Assembly (NCBI GenBank): GCA_938074585.1
Contig: CALJEW010000302.1
Location: forward strand, 1-11,981
Direction of reading: 5' to 3'
Length of the DNA stretch: 11,981 bases
Source of the DNA: an uncultured Rhodospirillales bacterium
GTDB lineage: Bacteria; Pseudomonadota; Alphaproteobacteria; Rhodospirillales; Casp-alpha2
Part shown: one piece after another, positions 1 through 7,744 of the stretch
Numbering within the stretch: the first letter of the stretch is position 1
How the letters are laid out: each line of letters begins with the position of its first letter
Position numbers and translations under genes: made by a program
Notes under the pieces: model-generated
The model's database searches: none
The model's input: only the letters and a program-made list of their open reading frames with translations
What the model was told of the DNA's origin: nothing

Positions 1-340
1 CAACACGCCCAGTTTTTGGATCTAGCTTCATAATTCCATGTTTATAATCGGCAATAAAGATTTGGCCATGTTTGTCAATTTTAAGGCCGTTAGGCCAACC
101 GTCATATTCGGTAACGACGTCAAACACACCCTCGTTCGAGACTTTAAAAATTCGGCCATGGGCAATATCAACACAATACAAATTTCCGTCTAAATCAAAC
201 GAAGGCCCTTCAAGGAACGAGTGCGTATGGGTTAAACCCGGTTGATTATCTATCCAGTTCGATGGGATTCCTGATTTTCGTAAATTTTCAGGTACACGCG
301 CAAAGACTTCGGTTTTGATTACAGGCGGGGCAGCAAACAT
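1..340 (-). CDS. SMP-30/gluconolactonase/LRE-family protein, N-terminal part (cut by window edge)
   Basis: The minus strand reads from an ATG at 338-340 through 113 intact codons to the window edge, so the C-terminal part is missing. An AGAGGA-type ribosome binding site lies about 7 bases upstream. The protein starts MFAAPPVIKTEVFARVPENL. It carries beta-propeller lactonase marks: the EGP motif with Glu44, a repeat-like segment around residues 49-58 (DLDGNLYCVD), and PNG with Asn84. In the SMP-30/gluconolactonase family these Glu and Asn residues bind the catalytic divalent metal. A second propeller blade is seen at about residues 88-108. Characterised members hydrolyse sugar lactones or similar lactones to hydroxyacids; the substrate here is unknown. 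It is transcribed divergently from the aldo/keto reductase. No signal peptide is obvious, so it is probably cytoplasmic. The family is secure; the exact function is not. Confidence 0.85.
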   Translation of the reverse strand, partial: MFAAPPVIKTEVFARVPENLRKSGIPSNWIDNQPGLTHTHSFLEGPSFDLDGNLYCVDIAHGRIFKVSNEGVFDVVTEYDGWPNGLKIDKHGQIFIADYKHGIMKLDPKTGRV

Positions 341-511
341 GAAATATCCTCTGGTTAAAATCGAATATCAGAACGATATAGGGCAGCACATAAAAGGCAA
401 GTGGTCAGAAATTATAAAACCACTACTTTTTATTCAGATCTTGTGTACCAATGGAAAAAAATCATTTAGAGTAATTTTTAGATTTATATGATGAAAATAT
501 AGGAACTGGAA
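341..511. promoter_or_regulatory. Divergent intergenic region between lactonase and aldo/keto reductase
   Basis: These 171 AT-rich bases separate two divergently transcribed genes, so they should hold both promoters. The right side has the aldo/keto reductase ribosome binding site (AGGA at 501-504). I see no convincing sigma-70 -35/-10 pair with normal spacing, no strong inverted repeat and no small ORF with coding character. The promoter call rests on gene arrangement only. Confidence 0.35.
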
Positions 512-1378
512 ATGACAATCGAAAAACGCCCTTTTGGCAAAACTGGACACATGAGCTCTGCTGTTATTTTTGGAGCAGCGGCTCTTAAAAATGTTGACCA
601 AGGGGTAGCCGATGGAGTTCTTGATTTATTACTTGAATATGGCGTGAACCACATAGATACAGCACCACGTTATGGCGATGCTGAATTACGTATTGGGCCT
701 TGGATGGATAACCACCGCAAAGACTTCTTTCTGGCTTCTAAGGTTGCTGAGCGCGAATACCAAGGTGCCAAAGACAGCATCCATCGCTCACTAGACAAGT
801 TGCACACAGACAACATAGATCTGATCCAAATGCACGCCCTTGTTTATCCAGATGACTGCGAACAAGTATTTGCAAGCGGTGGCGCTTTGGAAGCTTTGGT
901 TGAAGCGCGTGAACAAGGATTGGTAAAAGCTATCGGTGTGACTGGACACGGCTGGACGATTGCGGCTATGCATCAAAAAAGTTTGGCGCAGTTTGATTTT
1001 GATTCAATCTTGATGCCTTGGAACTGGTTTGCCGCAAACCATGAACTTTACCGTCCCGATTACGACAAAACTTTAGCCATTTGTAAAGAACGCAACATTG
1101 CGGTTCAAACCATCAAAGGCATTGCGCGGGGGCCTTGGGCGGCTGGAGTTACACCTGATCGCAATACTTGGTACCAACCTATGGAAAACGACGATGCCAT
1201 CCGCCAATCGGTTCATTGGATTTTAAACCATCCTGATATTTTCTTAAATTCAGCGGGGGATGTTGATTTGTTACCAGCCGTGTTTAACGCCGCAAATAAC
1301 ATGGGGCCTAAGCCTAGCGACGAAGCAATGGCCACGCTTAATCAACAGGAAGGCACAACTTCTATTTTTGGGATATAG
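512..1378 (+). CDS. Aldo/keto reductase, 288 aa
   Basis: This is a cytoplasmic NAD(P)H-dependent oxidoreductase of the aldo/keto reductase superfamily, a single (beta/alpha)8 barrel that reduces aldehydes or ketones, or oxidises the alcohols. The classic tetrad is complete: Asp49 and Tyr54 in HIDTAPRYG, Lys77 in ASKV and His108 in DLIQMHA. The N-terminal RPFGKTGHMSS with GAAAL a little later is the usual first strand of the family. At 288 residues it is slightly short but complete. The ATG at 512 has AGGA seven bases upstream. It leads the pseudogene that begins 6 bases after its stop, so the two were probably once co-transcribed. The dead partner resembles hydroxypyruvate or sugar isomerases, which suggests a sugar or sugar-acid substrate. 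That is inference; the sequence does not identify the substrate. Confidence 0.92.
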   Translation: MTIEKRPFGKTGHMSSAVIFGAAALKNVDQGVADGVLDLLLEYGVNHIDTAPRYGDAELRIGPWMDNHRKDFFLASKVAEREYQGAKDSIHRSLDKLHTDNIDLIQMHALVYPDDCEQVFASGGALEALVEAREQGLVKAIGVTGHGWTIAAMHQKSLAQFDFDSILMPWNWFAANHELYRPDYDKTLAICKERNIAVQTIKGIARGPWAAGVTPDRNTWYQPMENDDAIRQSVHWILNHPDIFLNSAGDVDLLPAVFNAANNMGPKPSDEAMATLNQQEGTTSIFGI

Positions 1379-1384
1379 ACTTAA

Positions 1385-2216
1385 GTGAAATTGGCACTTT
1401 GCAATGACGTTATCGCAGATCGTCCGTTCGATGAACAACGTATATTTGCCGATTCGTTTCGTTGGCTATGATGGTTAAGAGACCGCTCCTTTTATATTGG
1501 GCGATGATATCCGGTCACTATCTGATCGTAAAATCGAACGCTTATTAAAATCTCTTAAAGTCGCCGGGACTGTTGCAACCGGGCTTCACTGGTTATTGAC
1601 CAAGTTAGAAAATTTATAGGTCACAATGCCTGACAACTCTGTTCGTAAGGACACAATTGAAGTTTTGATCCGTAAAGTTGAGCTCTGTGCGGAACTGAGG
1701 GGAACTGTGTTTGTTCATTGCTGAACAAAGCAACAATCTTTTAATCTAAATCAAAACCCAGAAGGCTCTATTGGACGGGCATTGGAAGTGTTTCGATTCG
1801 TTGGTAAAAAAGTCGAAGCAAATGATGTCACCTATTGCCTTAAGCCGGTGCACCCAGGGGAACTCATTTCATCTGCCAGGGCAAAGAATCTGTCAAAATC
1901 GTTAACGCAGTAAACTCGCCTGCGTAACAAACCATGATAGTTACAAGCTCAGCCACAAAAGCTGTAAAATTATCAGTTGCGGTTTCAATCCTCGAATGGA
2001 CGCCATCAGGACATATCGCCCATACTCAATTTAATGACAGCAATCGCCGCGCCGCGGGACAGGGCAATGACAAGTTCCAACCTATCCTTTAAGCGCTAAA
2101 AGATAAAAATTACAACAGCGTCATCGCCATGGAACCTTTTATATACGAGTCTGACCCCAGCTCATGCGTGGCCTTCACCCCTGTGATACGTCAAAGGGAT
2201 AATGGAAAACCTTTGA
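1385..2216 (+). pseudogene. Decayed hydroxypyruvate isomerase-like / sugar isomerase-epimerase TIM-barrel gene
   Basis: Pieces in two frames line up in order with one TIM-barrel protein of the hydroxypyruvate isomerase/xylose-isomerase-like family. It begins at GTG 1385 (VKLALCNDVIADRPFDEQ). It continues in another frame with GYDG and APFILGDDIRSLSDRKIE, then VATGLHWLL, RKVELCAELRGTVFVH and VEANDVTYCLKPVHPGE. A third segment reads KIVNAVNSPA, TPSGHIAHTQFNDSNRRAAG and VIAMEPFIYESDPSS. The old C-terminus YVKGIMENL ends at TGA 2214-2216. Lesions I can place are a frameshift near 1463, in-frame stops at 1476 (TAA), 1617 (TAG), 1722 (TGA), 1925 (TAA) and 2090 (TAA), a frameshift between about 1845 and 1880, and another near 2185. 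The usual catalytic Glu of the YCIEPL-type motif is Lys, while Glu of MEPF remains. The span of 832 bases fits a full-length ~275-codon gene, so decay was by point changes rather than truncation. Confidence 0.88.
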
Positions 2217-2228
2217 TAACCAGTTTTA

Positions 2229-2918
2229 TCAATCGATCATTTTAACGCGATCACTTTCAAAGAGCTCTTTAATAAAGCCTGGTGTTTTAAGGCCTTCCAG
2301 AACCTTGGTATCCAGCTCTTTTTCGAGCTCGCAAACGACCTTTAAATCAGCAATGACTTGGTCAATTGTTGCAAAAGGAACAACAACAACTCCATCTCGA
2401 TCACCAATAATTATATCGCCTGCATTAACCGTAGCCCCACCAAGTGTAATCCGCTGGCCTACAGTTGCAGGACCATTCGCTGCTGGAGAATTAGGGGTAA
2501 TTCCGGTGCAGAAACAAGGCACACCAACGTCAAGAATTCCCGTTACATCGCGCACGTACCCGTCGGTCACAAACCCTTCAACACCCCGGTTTTTTGCAAT
2601 CCCTAGCATCCGGTCTCCAGCAACTGCCGTTGCTTGATATCCATCAGTTGCCACAACAACGATGTCCCCCGGACCAGAAATTTCGATTGCAGAAAATGGC
2701 CCAATAATATCAGCAGGACCAGCATGGGCAGTAACAGCAACACCACAAAAGACGGCCTGATCATTACTGCAGGGTTTAATCGTACCATCCAAAGCGCCCC
2801 GGCCTTTCATCGCGTCAACCACAAACCCCGTTTGCACGCCCTTAAATGCGTCGACTTGAGCTTGTGTTGGGCGAGGGAAGTTCCGACGCAAGGTGAGGAT
2901 TGGAGGTTCTTCGATCAT
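2229..2918 (-). CDS. RraA family protein / 4-hydroxy-4-methyl-2-oxoglutarate aldolase-like, 229 aa
   Basis: This is a RraA/HMG-aldolase fold protein. True HMG/CHA aldolases cleave 4-hydroxy-4-methyl-2-oxoglutarate or 4-carboxy-4-hydroxy-2-oxoadipate to pyruvate using a divalent metal; other members only bind RNase E or have unknown roles. Visible motifs are GDRMLGIAKNRGVEGFVTDG followed by YVRDV, and GDRDGVVVVP near residues 172-181. With the start at ATG 2916-2918 the residues number Asp102, Arg123, Asp124 and Glu199, the positions I recall for the pyruvate/metal site of the Pseudomonas putida aldolase. This start also has AAGGG seven bases upstream. A longer reading from TTG at 2954 adds 12 residues, lacks a good ribosome binding site and is less likely. 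Aldolase activity is plausible because the active-site set is complete. The gene converges with the isomerase pseudogene (12 bases apart) and diverges from the hydroxyacid dehydrogenase. Confidence 0.88.
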   Translation of the reverse strand: MIEEPPILTLRRNFPRPTQAQVDAFKGVQTGFVVDAMKGRGALDGTIKPCSNDQAVFCGVAVTAHAGPADIIGPFSAIEISGPGDIVVVATDGYQATAVAGDRMLGIAKNRGVEGFVTDGYVRDVTGILDVGVPCFCTGITPNSPAANGPATVGQRITLGGATVNAGDIIIGDRDGVVVVPFATIDQVIADLKVVCELEKELDTKVLEGLKTPGFIKELFESDRVKMID

Positions 2919-3033
2919 GTCTTGGCCCTTACTTTTAATACTCGTTGAAAGCAACTAACTGATGATTTCTATTTAAGTTAGCATGCCTTATAAAATATAA
3001 AACTCTAGACAAAAGTTTAACTCGAAATACAAA
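2919..3033. promoter_or_regulatory. Divergent promoter region, RraA-like gene / hydroxyacid dehydrogenase
   Basis: These 115 bases lie between two divergent starts. On the plus strand a -10-like TATAAA sits at 2989-2994, about 40 bases before the hydroxyacid dehydrogenase start, without a recognisable -35. An imperfect inverted repeat (CTAAC near 2956 and GTTAG near 2977, spacer about 16) could be part of an operator, but its arms are only five bases. The arrangement is clear; the individual sites are weak. Confidence 0.3.
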
Positions 3034-4209
3034 ATGATGGAGACGAATGTGCCCCCAATCTGGCATCAGAAAGCATATAGCATCAATGCAATGCGCGATA
3101 TGGCCCGCGCAACATTGCCCAATTCCATCTTTGACTTTGCAGATGGTGGGGCGGACGATGAAACTACACTTCGTCAAAATGAAGCTTCTTTCAATCAATA
3201 CACTTTAATGCCCCGCCCTTTAAATGGCGCACCAACCAGAGATTTATCTGTCGAGCTTTTTGGTAAACGCCTTAACCTGCCGGTAATTATAGGTCCAACC
3301 GGGCTTTCTGGTTTGTTCTGGCCCGATGGCGAGCGTGAAACCGCAAAAGCAGCTCACGCCGCGGGAACCGCCTTTTGTTTAAGTCACGGCTCAACGTGCA
3401 CAATGGAAGAACTTGCAACAACTGATGCCGCTCCCCGATGGATGCAAGTTTTTATTTATAAAGATCGAAGTTTTACTCAAGAGTTTTGTGATCGCGCTGA
3501 AGCTGCTGGATTTGATGCATTGGTCCTAACCATCGACAATCAAATCCCAAGCAAACGCGAACGCGATTTACGCAACGGTTTTACGATTCCCCCAAGTTTT
3601 GGACTATCTGGTTATATTTCGATGGCGATGAAATATAAATGGTTGTGGCGTATGCGAAGTACGTTGGGTACCATGACCTTCGGCAACTATGTAAGGCCCG
3701 ATCAAGCTTCTGATCTTTCAGCCCTCGCCGCTCAAATGACGGAGCTCCTTGATCCGGGAATGACATGGGCCGATGTTGAATGGCTTCGCAAAATATGGAA
3801 GAAGCCTCTTCTTATAAAAGGTATCTTGCATCCTGATGATGCGACAAAAGCGATTGAGCTGGGTGTTGATGGGATCATTGTATCTAACCATGGTGGACGC
3901 CAATTGGAAGGTGCAATTTCATCGATCAATGCTCTACCCGAAGTGATTAATGAGGTCGATGGCCAAGTGCCCGTCTTAATGGATGGTGGGATACGCCGCG
4001 GCAGCGATGTTGTTAAAGCATTGGCATTGGGGGCAACGGCCTGTTTGGTTGGTCGCCCACAACTATGGGGCGTTGCCACCGCAGGGCAAGCCGGGGTCGA
4101 GCGGATACTGGATATTTATAAACGCGAAATCGATATGGCCATGGGGCTATGTGGCGCTTCCGACATATCAGAAATAACCACAGATCTTATTCGCCATAAC
4201 ACCGACTAA
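3034..4209 (+). CDS. FMN-dependent alpha-hydroxyacid dehydrogenase (mandelate/L-lactate dehydrogenase family), 391 aa
   Basis: This flavoenzyme family oxidises (S)-2-hydroxyacids to 2-oxoacids. The FMN TIM-barrel is full length. Visible marks are DGGADDE at residues 37-43, IGPTGLSGLFWP at 86-97 (very like mandelate dehydrogenase), TID near 166, Lys262 in LLIKG, the catalytic His286 and substrate-binding Arg289 in SNHGGRQ, and DGGIRRGSDVVKALALGA at 317-334 for FMN phosphate. Two active-site tyrosines of the family appear to be Phe (Phe35 and Phe140), and the Asp after GRQL is Glu292. The segment at 189-215 corresponds to the variable loop that anchors membrane-bound relatives; membrane association is possible but unproven. 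Two tandem ATGs (3034, 3037) have poor ribosome binding sites, while GTG 3049 has GGAG six bases upstream and may be the true start. The gene ends overlapping the ABC transporter gene by 4 bases, tail to tail. Confidence 0.9.
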   Translation: MMETNVPPIWHQKAYSINAMRDMARATLPNSIFDFADGGADDETTLRQNEASFNQYTLMPRPLNGAPTRDLSVELFGKRLNLPVIIGPTGLSGLFWPDGERETAKAAHAAGTAFCLSHGSTCTMEELATTDAAPRWMQVFIYKDRSFTQEFCDRAEAAGFDALVLTIDNQIPSKRERDLRNGFTIPPSFGLSGYISMAMKYKWLWRMRSTLGTMTFGNYVRPDQASDLSALAAQMTELLDPGMTWADVEWLRKIWKKPLLIKGILHPDDATKAIELGVDGIIVSNHGGRQLEGAISSINALPEVINEVDGQVPVLMDGGIRRGSDVVKALALGATACLVGRPQLWGVATAGQAGVERILDIYKREIDMAMGLCGASDISEITTDLIRHNTD

Positions 4210-6002
4210 ACACTTTTCCCCGTTGTTTCTTTCATGCCAAACTGTAAGGCTGCTAAGCGGGCATACAGCGGATTGTTTTTAATCAGCTCAAAGTGAGTGC
4301 CTATAGCAACCATCCGCCCCTTATCGATCACGGCAATTCGGTCTGCATTTAAGACGGTTGCTAAGCGATGGGCAATGATCAGCGTTGTCCGCCCGACCAT
4401 TAATTTCTCAAGTGCGGTTTGCACTAGCCGTTCATTTTCCGCGTCCAATGCGGATGTTGCTTCATCCAATAATAAAATTGCTGGATCACGTAATACGGCG
4501 CGGGCGATGGAAATGCGCTGGCGTTGGCCACCCGATAATCGCATGCCTTTTTCACCTAAAAATGTGCCAAATCCATTTGGCAATTCATCTAAAAATTCCG
4601 ATGCCGCCGCGGCATTTGCTGCCAAGCGTACGTCTTCATTACTCGCCTCTGGACGGCCAAAGCGGATATTTTCCCAACCATCCGTACCAAACAAAACTGG
4701 GTCTTGTGGGACCAGTGCCATCCGCTGACGAACGTTTTGAGGGTCCGCGCTACTGACATTTACGTCATCAACAACCACCCGGCCCATTTCAGGGTCATAA
4801 AACCGCAACAACAATTGAAACACCGTCGACTTCCCTGCCCCCGATGGGCCAACCAAAGCAATCGTTTCGCCAGCTTTAATATCGAGCGTAAAATCAACAA
4901 GGGCGGGCATATCTGGGCGTGATGGATAATGAAAGGTGACACCATCAAAATGAACCCGGCCTTGAGATGGATCGGGCATTGATATTGCATTTGCAGGAGC
5001 CAGAATTTCTGGCTCTACTTCAAGTAATTCAATCAGTCGTTCCGTCGCTCCGGCGGCGCGCTGAAGCTCACCAAACACCTCGCTAATAATGCCAACAGAA
5101 AAAGCAACAACACTGGCATAGAAAACAAAGGCGGCTAATTCACCGCCACTAATTTCACCGCTTAAAACCCCTTGGCCACCAATCCACAAAATAACGGCGA
5201 TGGCATTGAATACCAAGAGAATAACAATTGCACTTAAAAGTCCACGCGCCCATGTGCGGCGAATGGCCGTATCAAATGCATTTTTAACCTGAACATCAAA
5301 GCGCTTTCGATCTTCTGTTTCGTGGGTGAAGGCTTGTACTGTTTGAATAGCATTAAACGATTCTTCGGCAAATGCCCCCACATCAGCAACCCGGTCCTGA
5401 CTGACGCGCGATAGTTTACGCACGCGCCGCCCGTAAATCAGGATCGGCACAACAACAATGGGAACAACTAATAGAACCAACCCGGCCAATTTTGTATTGG
5501 TCACAAACAGCATCACCATGCCACCCAAAAAATTAAGCGCACTGCGCAAAGCCATGGATGCTGAGGACCCTATAACGGATTGTAATAAAGTCGTGTCAGT
5601 GGTCAGGCGCGATAAAATTTCACCGGTTTTGGTGACTTCAAAAAATCCAGGGTGGAGCGATAAAACACGATCGAACACGGCTTTACGCAAATCAGCAACA
5701 ACCCGTTCTCCCAACCACGAAACCAAATAAAATCGGGCAAAAGTACCAAATGCTATAATTACTGAAAGCCCAACCAATAAAAGAAGGGCTTGATCTAAAG
5801 TTGTAGAATCTCCGCCTGAAAAACCGCTATCGATAAGTCCCTTTAAGCCTTGGCCAAGACCCAACGTGGCAGCGGCTGTAATGCTAAGGGCAATAAAAGC
5901 GCCTACAACGCGCCAGCGATACGGGAAAAGAAACGCTCCCGCGCGCTTTAAAACGCGAAAATCGCTGGCTTTTGGTCGATCCGGTAAAGAAGAGCGAGCC
6001 AC
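4206..6002 (-). CDS. ABC transporter, fused permease/ATPase half-exporter (MsbA-related), 598 aa
   Basis: This inner-membrane exporter subunit should work as a homodimer, with an N-terminal six-helix domain and a C-terminal ATPase. Hydrophobic segments lie near residues 30-50, 71-92, 150-168, 170-190, 256-275 and 287-307. The ATPase has Walker A GPSGAGKST at 385-393, Q-loop Gln433, signature LSGGQ at 489-493, Walker B ILLLDEATSALD at 509-520 with Glu514, and H-loop His545. All are canonical, so it should be active. Overall it resembles the MsbA-related exporters common in alphaproteobacteria; the substrate (lipid, drug or peptide) cannot be read from sequence. The start is GTG at 6000-6002, with AAAGGA about eight bases upstream. 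Its stop overlaps the stop region of the hydroxyacid dehydrogenase on the other strand. It diverges from the MFS gene and has no close same-strand partner. Confidence 0.93.
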   Translation of the reverse strand: MARSSLPDRPKASDFRVLKRAGAFLFPYRWRVVGAFIALSITAAATLGLGQGLKGLIDSGFSGGDSTTLDQALLLLVGLSVIIAFGTFARFYLVSWLGERVVADLRKAVFDRVLSLHPGFFEVTKTGEILSRLTTDTTLLQSVIGSSASMALRSALNFLGGMVMLFVTNTKLAGLVLLVVPIVVVPILIYGRRVRKLSRVSQDRVADVGAFAEESFNAIQTVQAFTHETEDRKRFDVQVKNAFDTAIRRTWARGLLSAIVILLVFNAIAVILWIGGQGVLSGEISGGELAAFVFYASVVAFSVGIISEVFGELQRAAGATERLIELLEVEPEILAPANAISMPDPSQGRVHFDGVTFHYPSRPDMPALVDFTLDIKAGETIALVGPSGAGKSTVFQLLLRFYDPEMGRVVVDDVNVSSADPQNVRQRMALVPQDPVLFGTDGWENIRFGRPEASNEDVRLAANAAAASEFLDELPNGFGTFLGEKGMRLSGGQRQRISIARAVLRDPAILLLDEATSALDAENERLVQTALEKLMVGRTTLIIAHRLATVLNADRIAVIDKGRMVAIGTHFELIKNNPLYARLAALQFGMKETTGKSV

Positions 6003-6146
6003 TAAGAGTGTCCTTTATTAAAATCGCTATGAATGGGTATTTTTATATAGCCCAAACGTTATTTTCTCTTCCTTATTTGGCAGAATTAAGCGAACATTCA
6101 AGCCGTCCACCTAAATCACTTCCTTTATATTTTTGGATCTCTCCCT
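6003..6146. promoter_or_regulatory. Divergent intergenic region, ABC exporter / MFS transporter
   Basis: These 144 AT-rich bases separate two divergent transporter genes and must carry at least the ABC transporter start signals (AAAGGA on the minus strand near 6011-6016). An imperfect palindrome with TGGG at 6034-6037 and CCCA at 6051-6054 encloses a TATA-like core. It could be a -10 region or a weak operator. No coding sequence or RNA structure is evident. Confidence 0.3.
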
Positions 6147-7325
6147 ATGAACCCCAATCGGCTGCAAACCCTATTCCTGAACTTGGGTCATTTTTTTGAC
6201 CACATGTTAATCCTCATTTATGCGACAGCCGTTATTTCTATTAGCATAGAATTTGACAAGAGCTATGGCGAAATTCTTGTCATAGCGACGCCGGGGTTTT
6301 TTTTATATGGCTGCATGTCAATGCCTTTCGGCTGGATGGGCGACCGAAAAGGCCGCCACGGACTTATGGCATTATTTTTCATTGGCATTGGGATCGCCAC
6401 GGTTTTGACCGCCTTTAGCACATCGATATGGCATATTGGCTTTGGGCTTACTGCCATCGGTTTTTTTGCCGCTATATATCACCCCGTTGGCATTCCAATG
6501 CTTATTCAAGGCATTGACCGTCCGGGCAAAAAATTAGGAGTGAATGGCGTATTTGGCAACATGGGCGTTGCCGCGGCCCCGCTGGTTGTCGGTGCGTTGG
6601 TTGCAACGTACGGATGGCGGGGCGCGTTCATTGCGCCGGGCGTTGCTTGCATCATCATTGGTTTTTTGTTTTGGAAACTAGTTCCAGTTGATACCCCCCC
6701 AAAGCCAAAAGACAACAAATCCGGAAAAGCTTTTGGTGAATTTATGCCGGGATGGCGGAGAGTTTTAATTATTATTGGCATCATCACATTAGTTGCCGGA
6801 TTTATTTTCAGCTCAACAACGGTTTCCTTACCGAAACTATTTCAAGAACGCTTTATCGATTCTGTGCCGGGAGATTTAGGCTTTACCGCGTTGGCCTCAC
6901 TGGTCTATGCCTGCGCATCCTTTGCTCAAATCGCCGCCGGGCATGCGGTTGATAAGTTTTCAGCCAAAACTCTTCTTATTGGGTTGTTGTGTGGACAAAT
7001 GATCGCTTTACCAGTGATGGCTTTAACCGAAGGACCTACTCTCTTTTTTGCAGCCTTATTAGCCATGTCTTGTGTGTTTGGGCAAATCCCTATTATCGAC
7101 ACAATCATCACCCGTTACGTTCCAGACACTCACCGGGGGCGGGTCCTTTCAATAAAATATTTATTAAACTTAGGCGTTGGTGCCATGGCTATTCCAGTCA
7201 TTGCCAGTTTGCATACTTGGGGCGATGGGTTCTCAACGCTGTTTCAATTCTTGGGCGCCATTGCCATCATCATGGCCGTTGCAGCCTTTAGTCTTCAAAA
7301 GCAATCCGTCGCAGCGGCTGAATAA
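6147..7325 (+). CDS. MFS transporter, fosmidomycin-resistance-like, 392 aa
   Basis: This is a twelve-helix major facilitator superfamily permease of the inner membrane. Alternating hydrophobic segments fill the whole length. The loop between helices 2 and 3 carries motif A as GWMGDRKGR (residues 62-70). The N-terminal GHFFDHM (14-20) and the AAIYHPVG segment (108-115) are typical of the Fsr-like branch. After helix 6 there is a hydrophilic lysine-rich linker at about residues 181-190. Fsr-like proteins are usually drug or metabolite exporters, but the branch also includes carriers of unknown substrate, so the direction and cargo are open. The ATG at 6147 has only a weak ribosome binding site (GGA about 11 bases upstream). 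The gene is followed after 7 bases by the serine-hydrolase pseudogene, so the two were probably an operon. A plausible old pairing is an exporter with a hydrolase acting on the same compound. Confidence 0.9.
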   Translation: MNPNRLQTLFLNLGHFFDHMLILIYATAVISISIEFDKSYGEILVIATPGFFLYGCMSMPFGWMGDRKGRHGLMALFFIGIGIATVLTAFSTSIWHIGFGLTAIGFFAAIYHPVGIPMLIQGIDRPGKKLGVNGVFGNMGVAAAPLVVGALVATYGWRGAFIAPGVACIIIGFLFWKLVPVDTPPKPKDNKSGKAFGEFMPGWRRVLIIIGIITLVAGFIFSSTTVSLPKLFQERFIDSVPGDLGFTALASLVYACASFAQIAAGHAVDKFSAKTLLIGLLCGQMIALPVMALTEGPTLFFAALLAMSCVFGQIPIIDTIITRYVPDTHRGRVLSIKYLLNLGVGAMAIPVIASLHTWGDGFSTLFQFLGAIAIIMAVAAFSLQKQSVAAAE

Positions 7326-7332
7326 TACTTAT

Positions 7333-7740
7333 ATGACAGATTCTCAAATGACGCCATTCACTGCAGTTGAAACATAGGCAGAAGAGCTGGTCCGATCCAA
7401 GCGTTTGGCAAATGCTGAAATCACTATCTATCGCCACGGCAAAACGCACCAACTAAAGATCTTTAGCACAATGGATTTAGCCGGCCGCCAAGCGCTATCA
7501 GACAACACCATTTTCAGAATTTATTCGATGACAAAGCCGGTCATCGCTACAGCAATTATGATGCTTTGTGAATACGGTAAATTAGACCTCAATAATCCCG
7601 CATCTAAATTCATTCCAGAATTTAAAACCGCCGAAGTTGTCCGCTTTGAAAACGGGAAAGATGTGGGGCTGGAACCTGTGAAGCGCGACGTCACTGTGCA
7701 TGATTTATTAACTTACACTGCGGGTTTCATCTATTGTGGC
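7333..7740 (+). pseudogene. Serine hydrolase (class C beta-lactamase/EstB family), 5' remnant
   Basis: An ATG at 7333 starts a frame with MTDSQMTPFTAVET, then an in-frame TAG at 7375-7377. The same frame then runs intact with clear beta-lactamase-family sequence: NTIFRIYSMTKPVIATAIMM holds the SxxK catalytic motif (Ser at 7525-7527, Lys at 7534-7536). It is followed by GKLDLNNPASKFIPEF, VKRDVTVHDLLTYTAGF and then loss of homology around 7735-7745. Intact relatives are about 380-430 residues, so nearly two thirds are missing, including the Tyr-x-Asn and His/Lys-Thr-Gly motifs. Family members act as esterases, D-aminopeptidases or beta-lactamases. The remnant follows the MFS gene after 7 bases, suggesting former co-transcription. 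The frame runs on as non-homologous codons to a stop at 7795-7797. A functional truncated protein is very unlikely. Confidence 0.85.
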
Positions 7741-7744
7741 CTTA

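Noticed and set aside
1469..2092. In-frame stop codons as evidence of a recoded genetic code or programmed frameshifting.
   Set aside because: All three stop codons occur inside the remnant together with several unlinked frameshifts and loss of a catalytic residue, while every neighbouring gene is read normally. Simple pseudogene decay explains it.
2305..2948. Several plus-strand open frames antisense to the RraA-like gene.
   Set aside because: They have no family resemblance and no ribosome binding sites, and are shadows of the well-conserved minus-strand gene.
6034..6054. Imperfect inverted repeat TGGG...CCCA in the ABC/MFS divergent region as a regulator site.
   Set aside because: The arms pair over only four bases without a bulge, and the AT core is equally explained as a promoter -10. 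It is kept only as a comment on the intergenic region.
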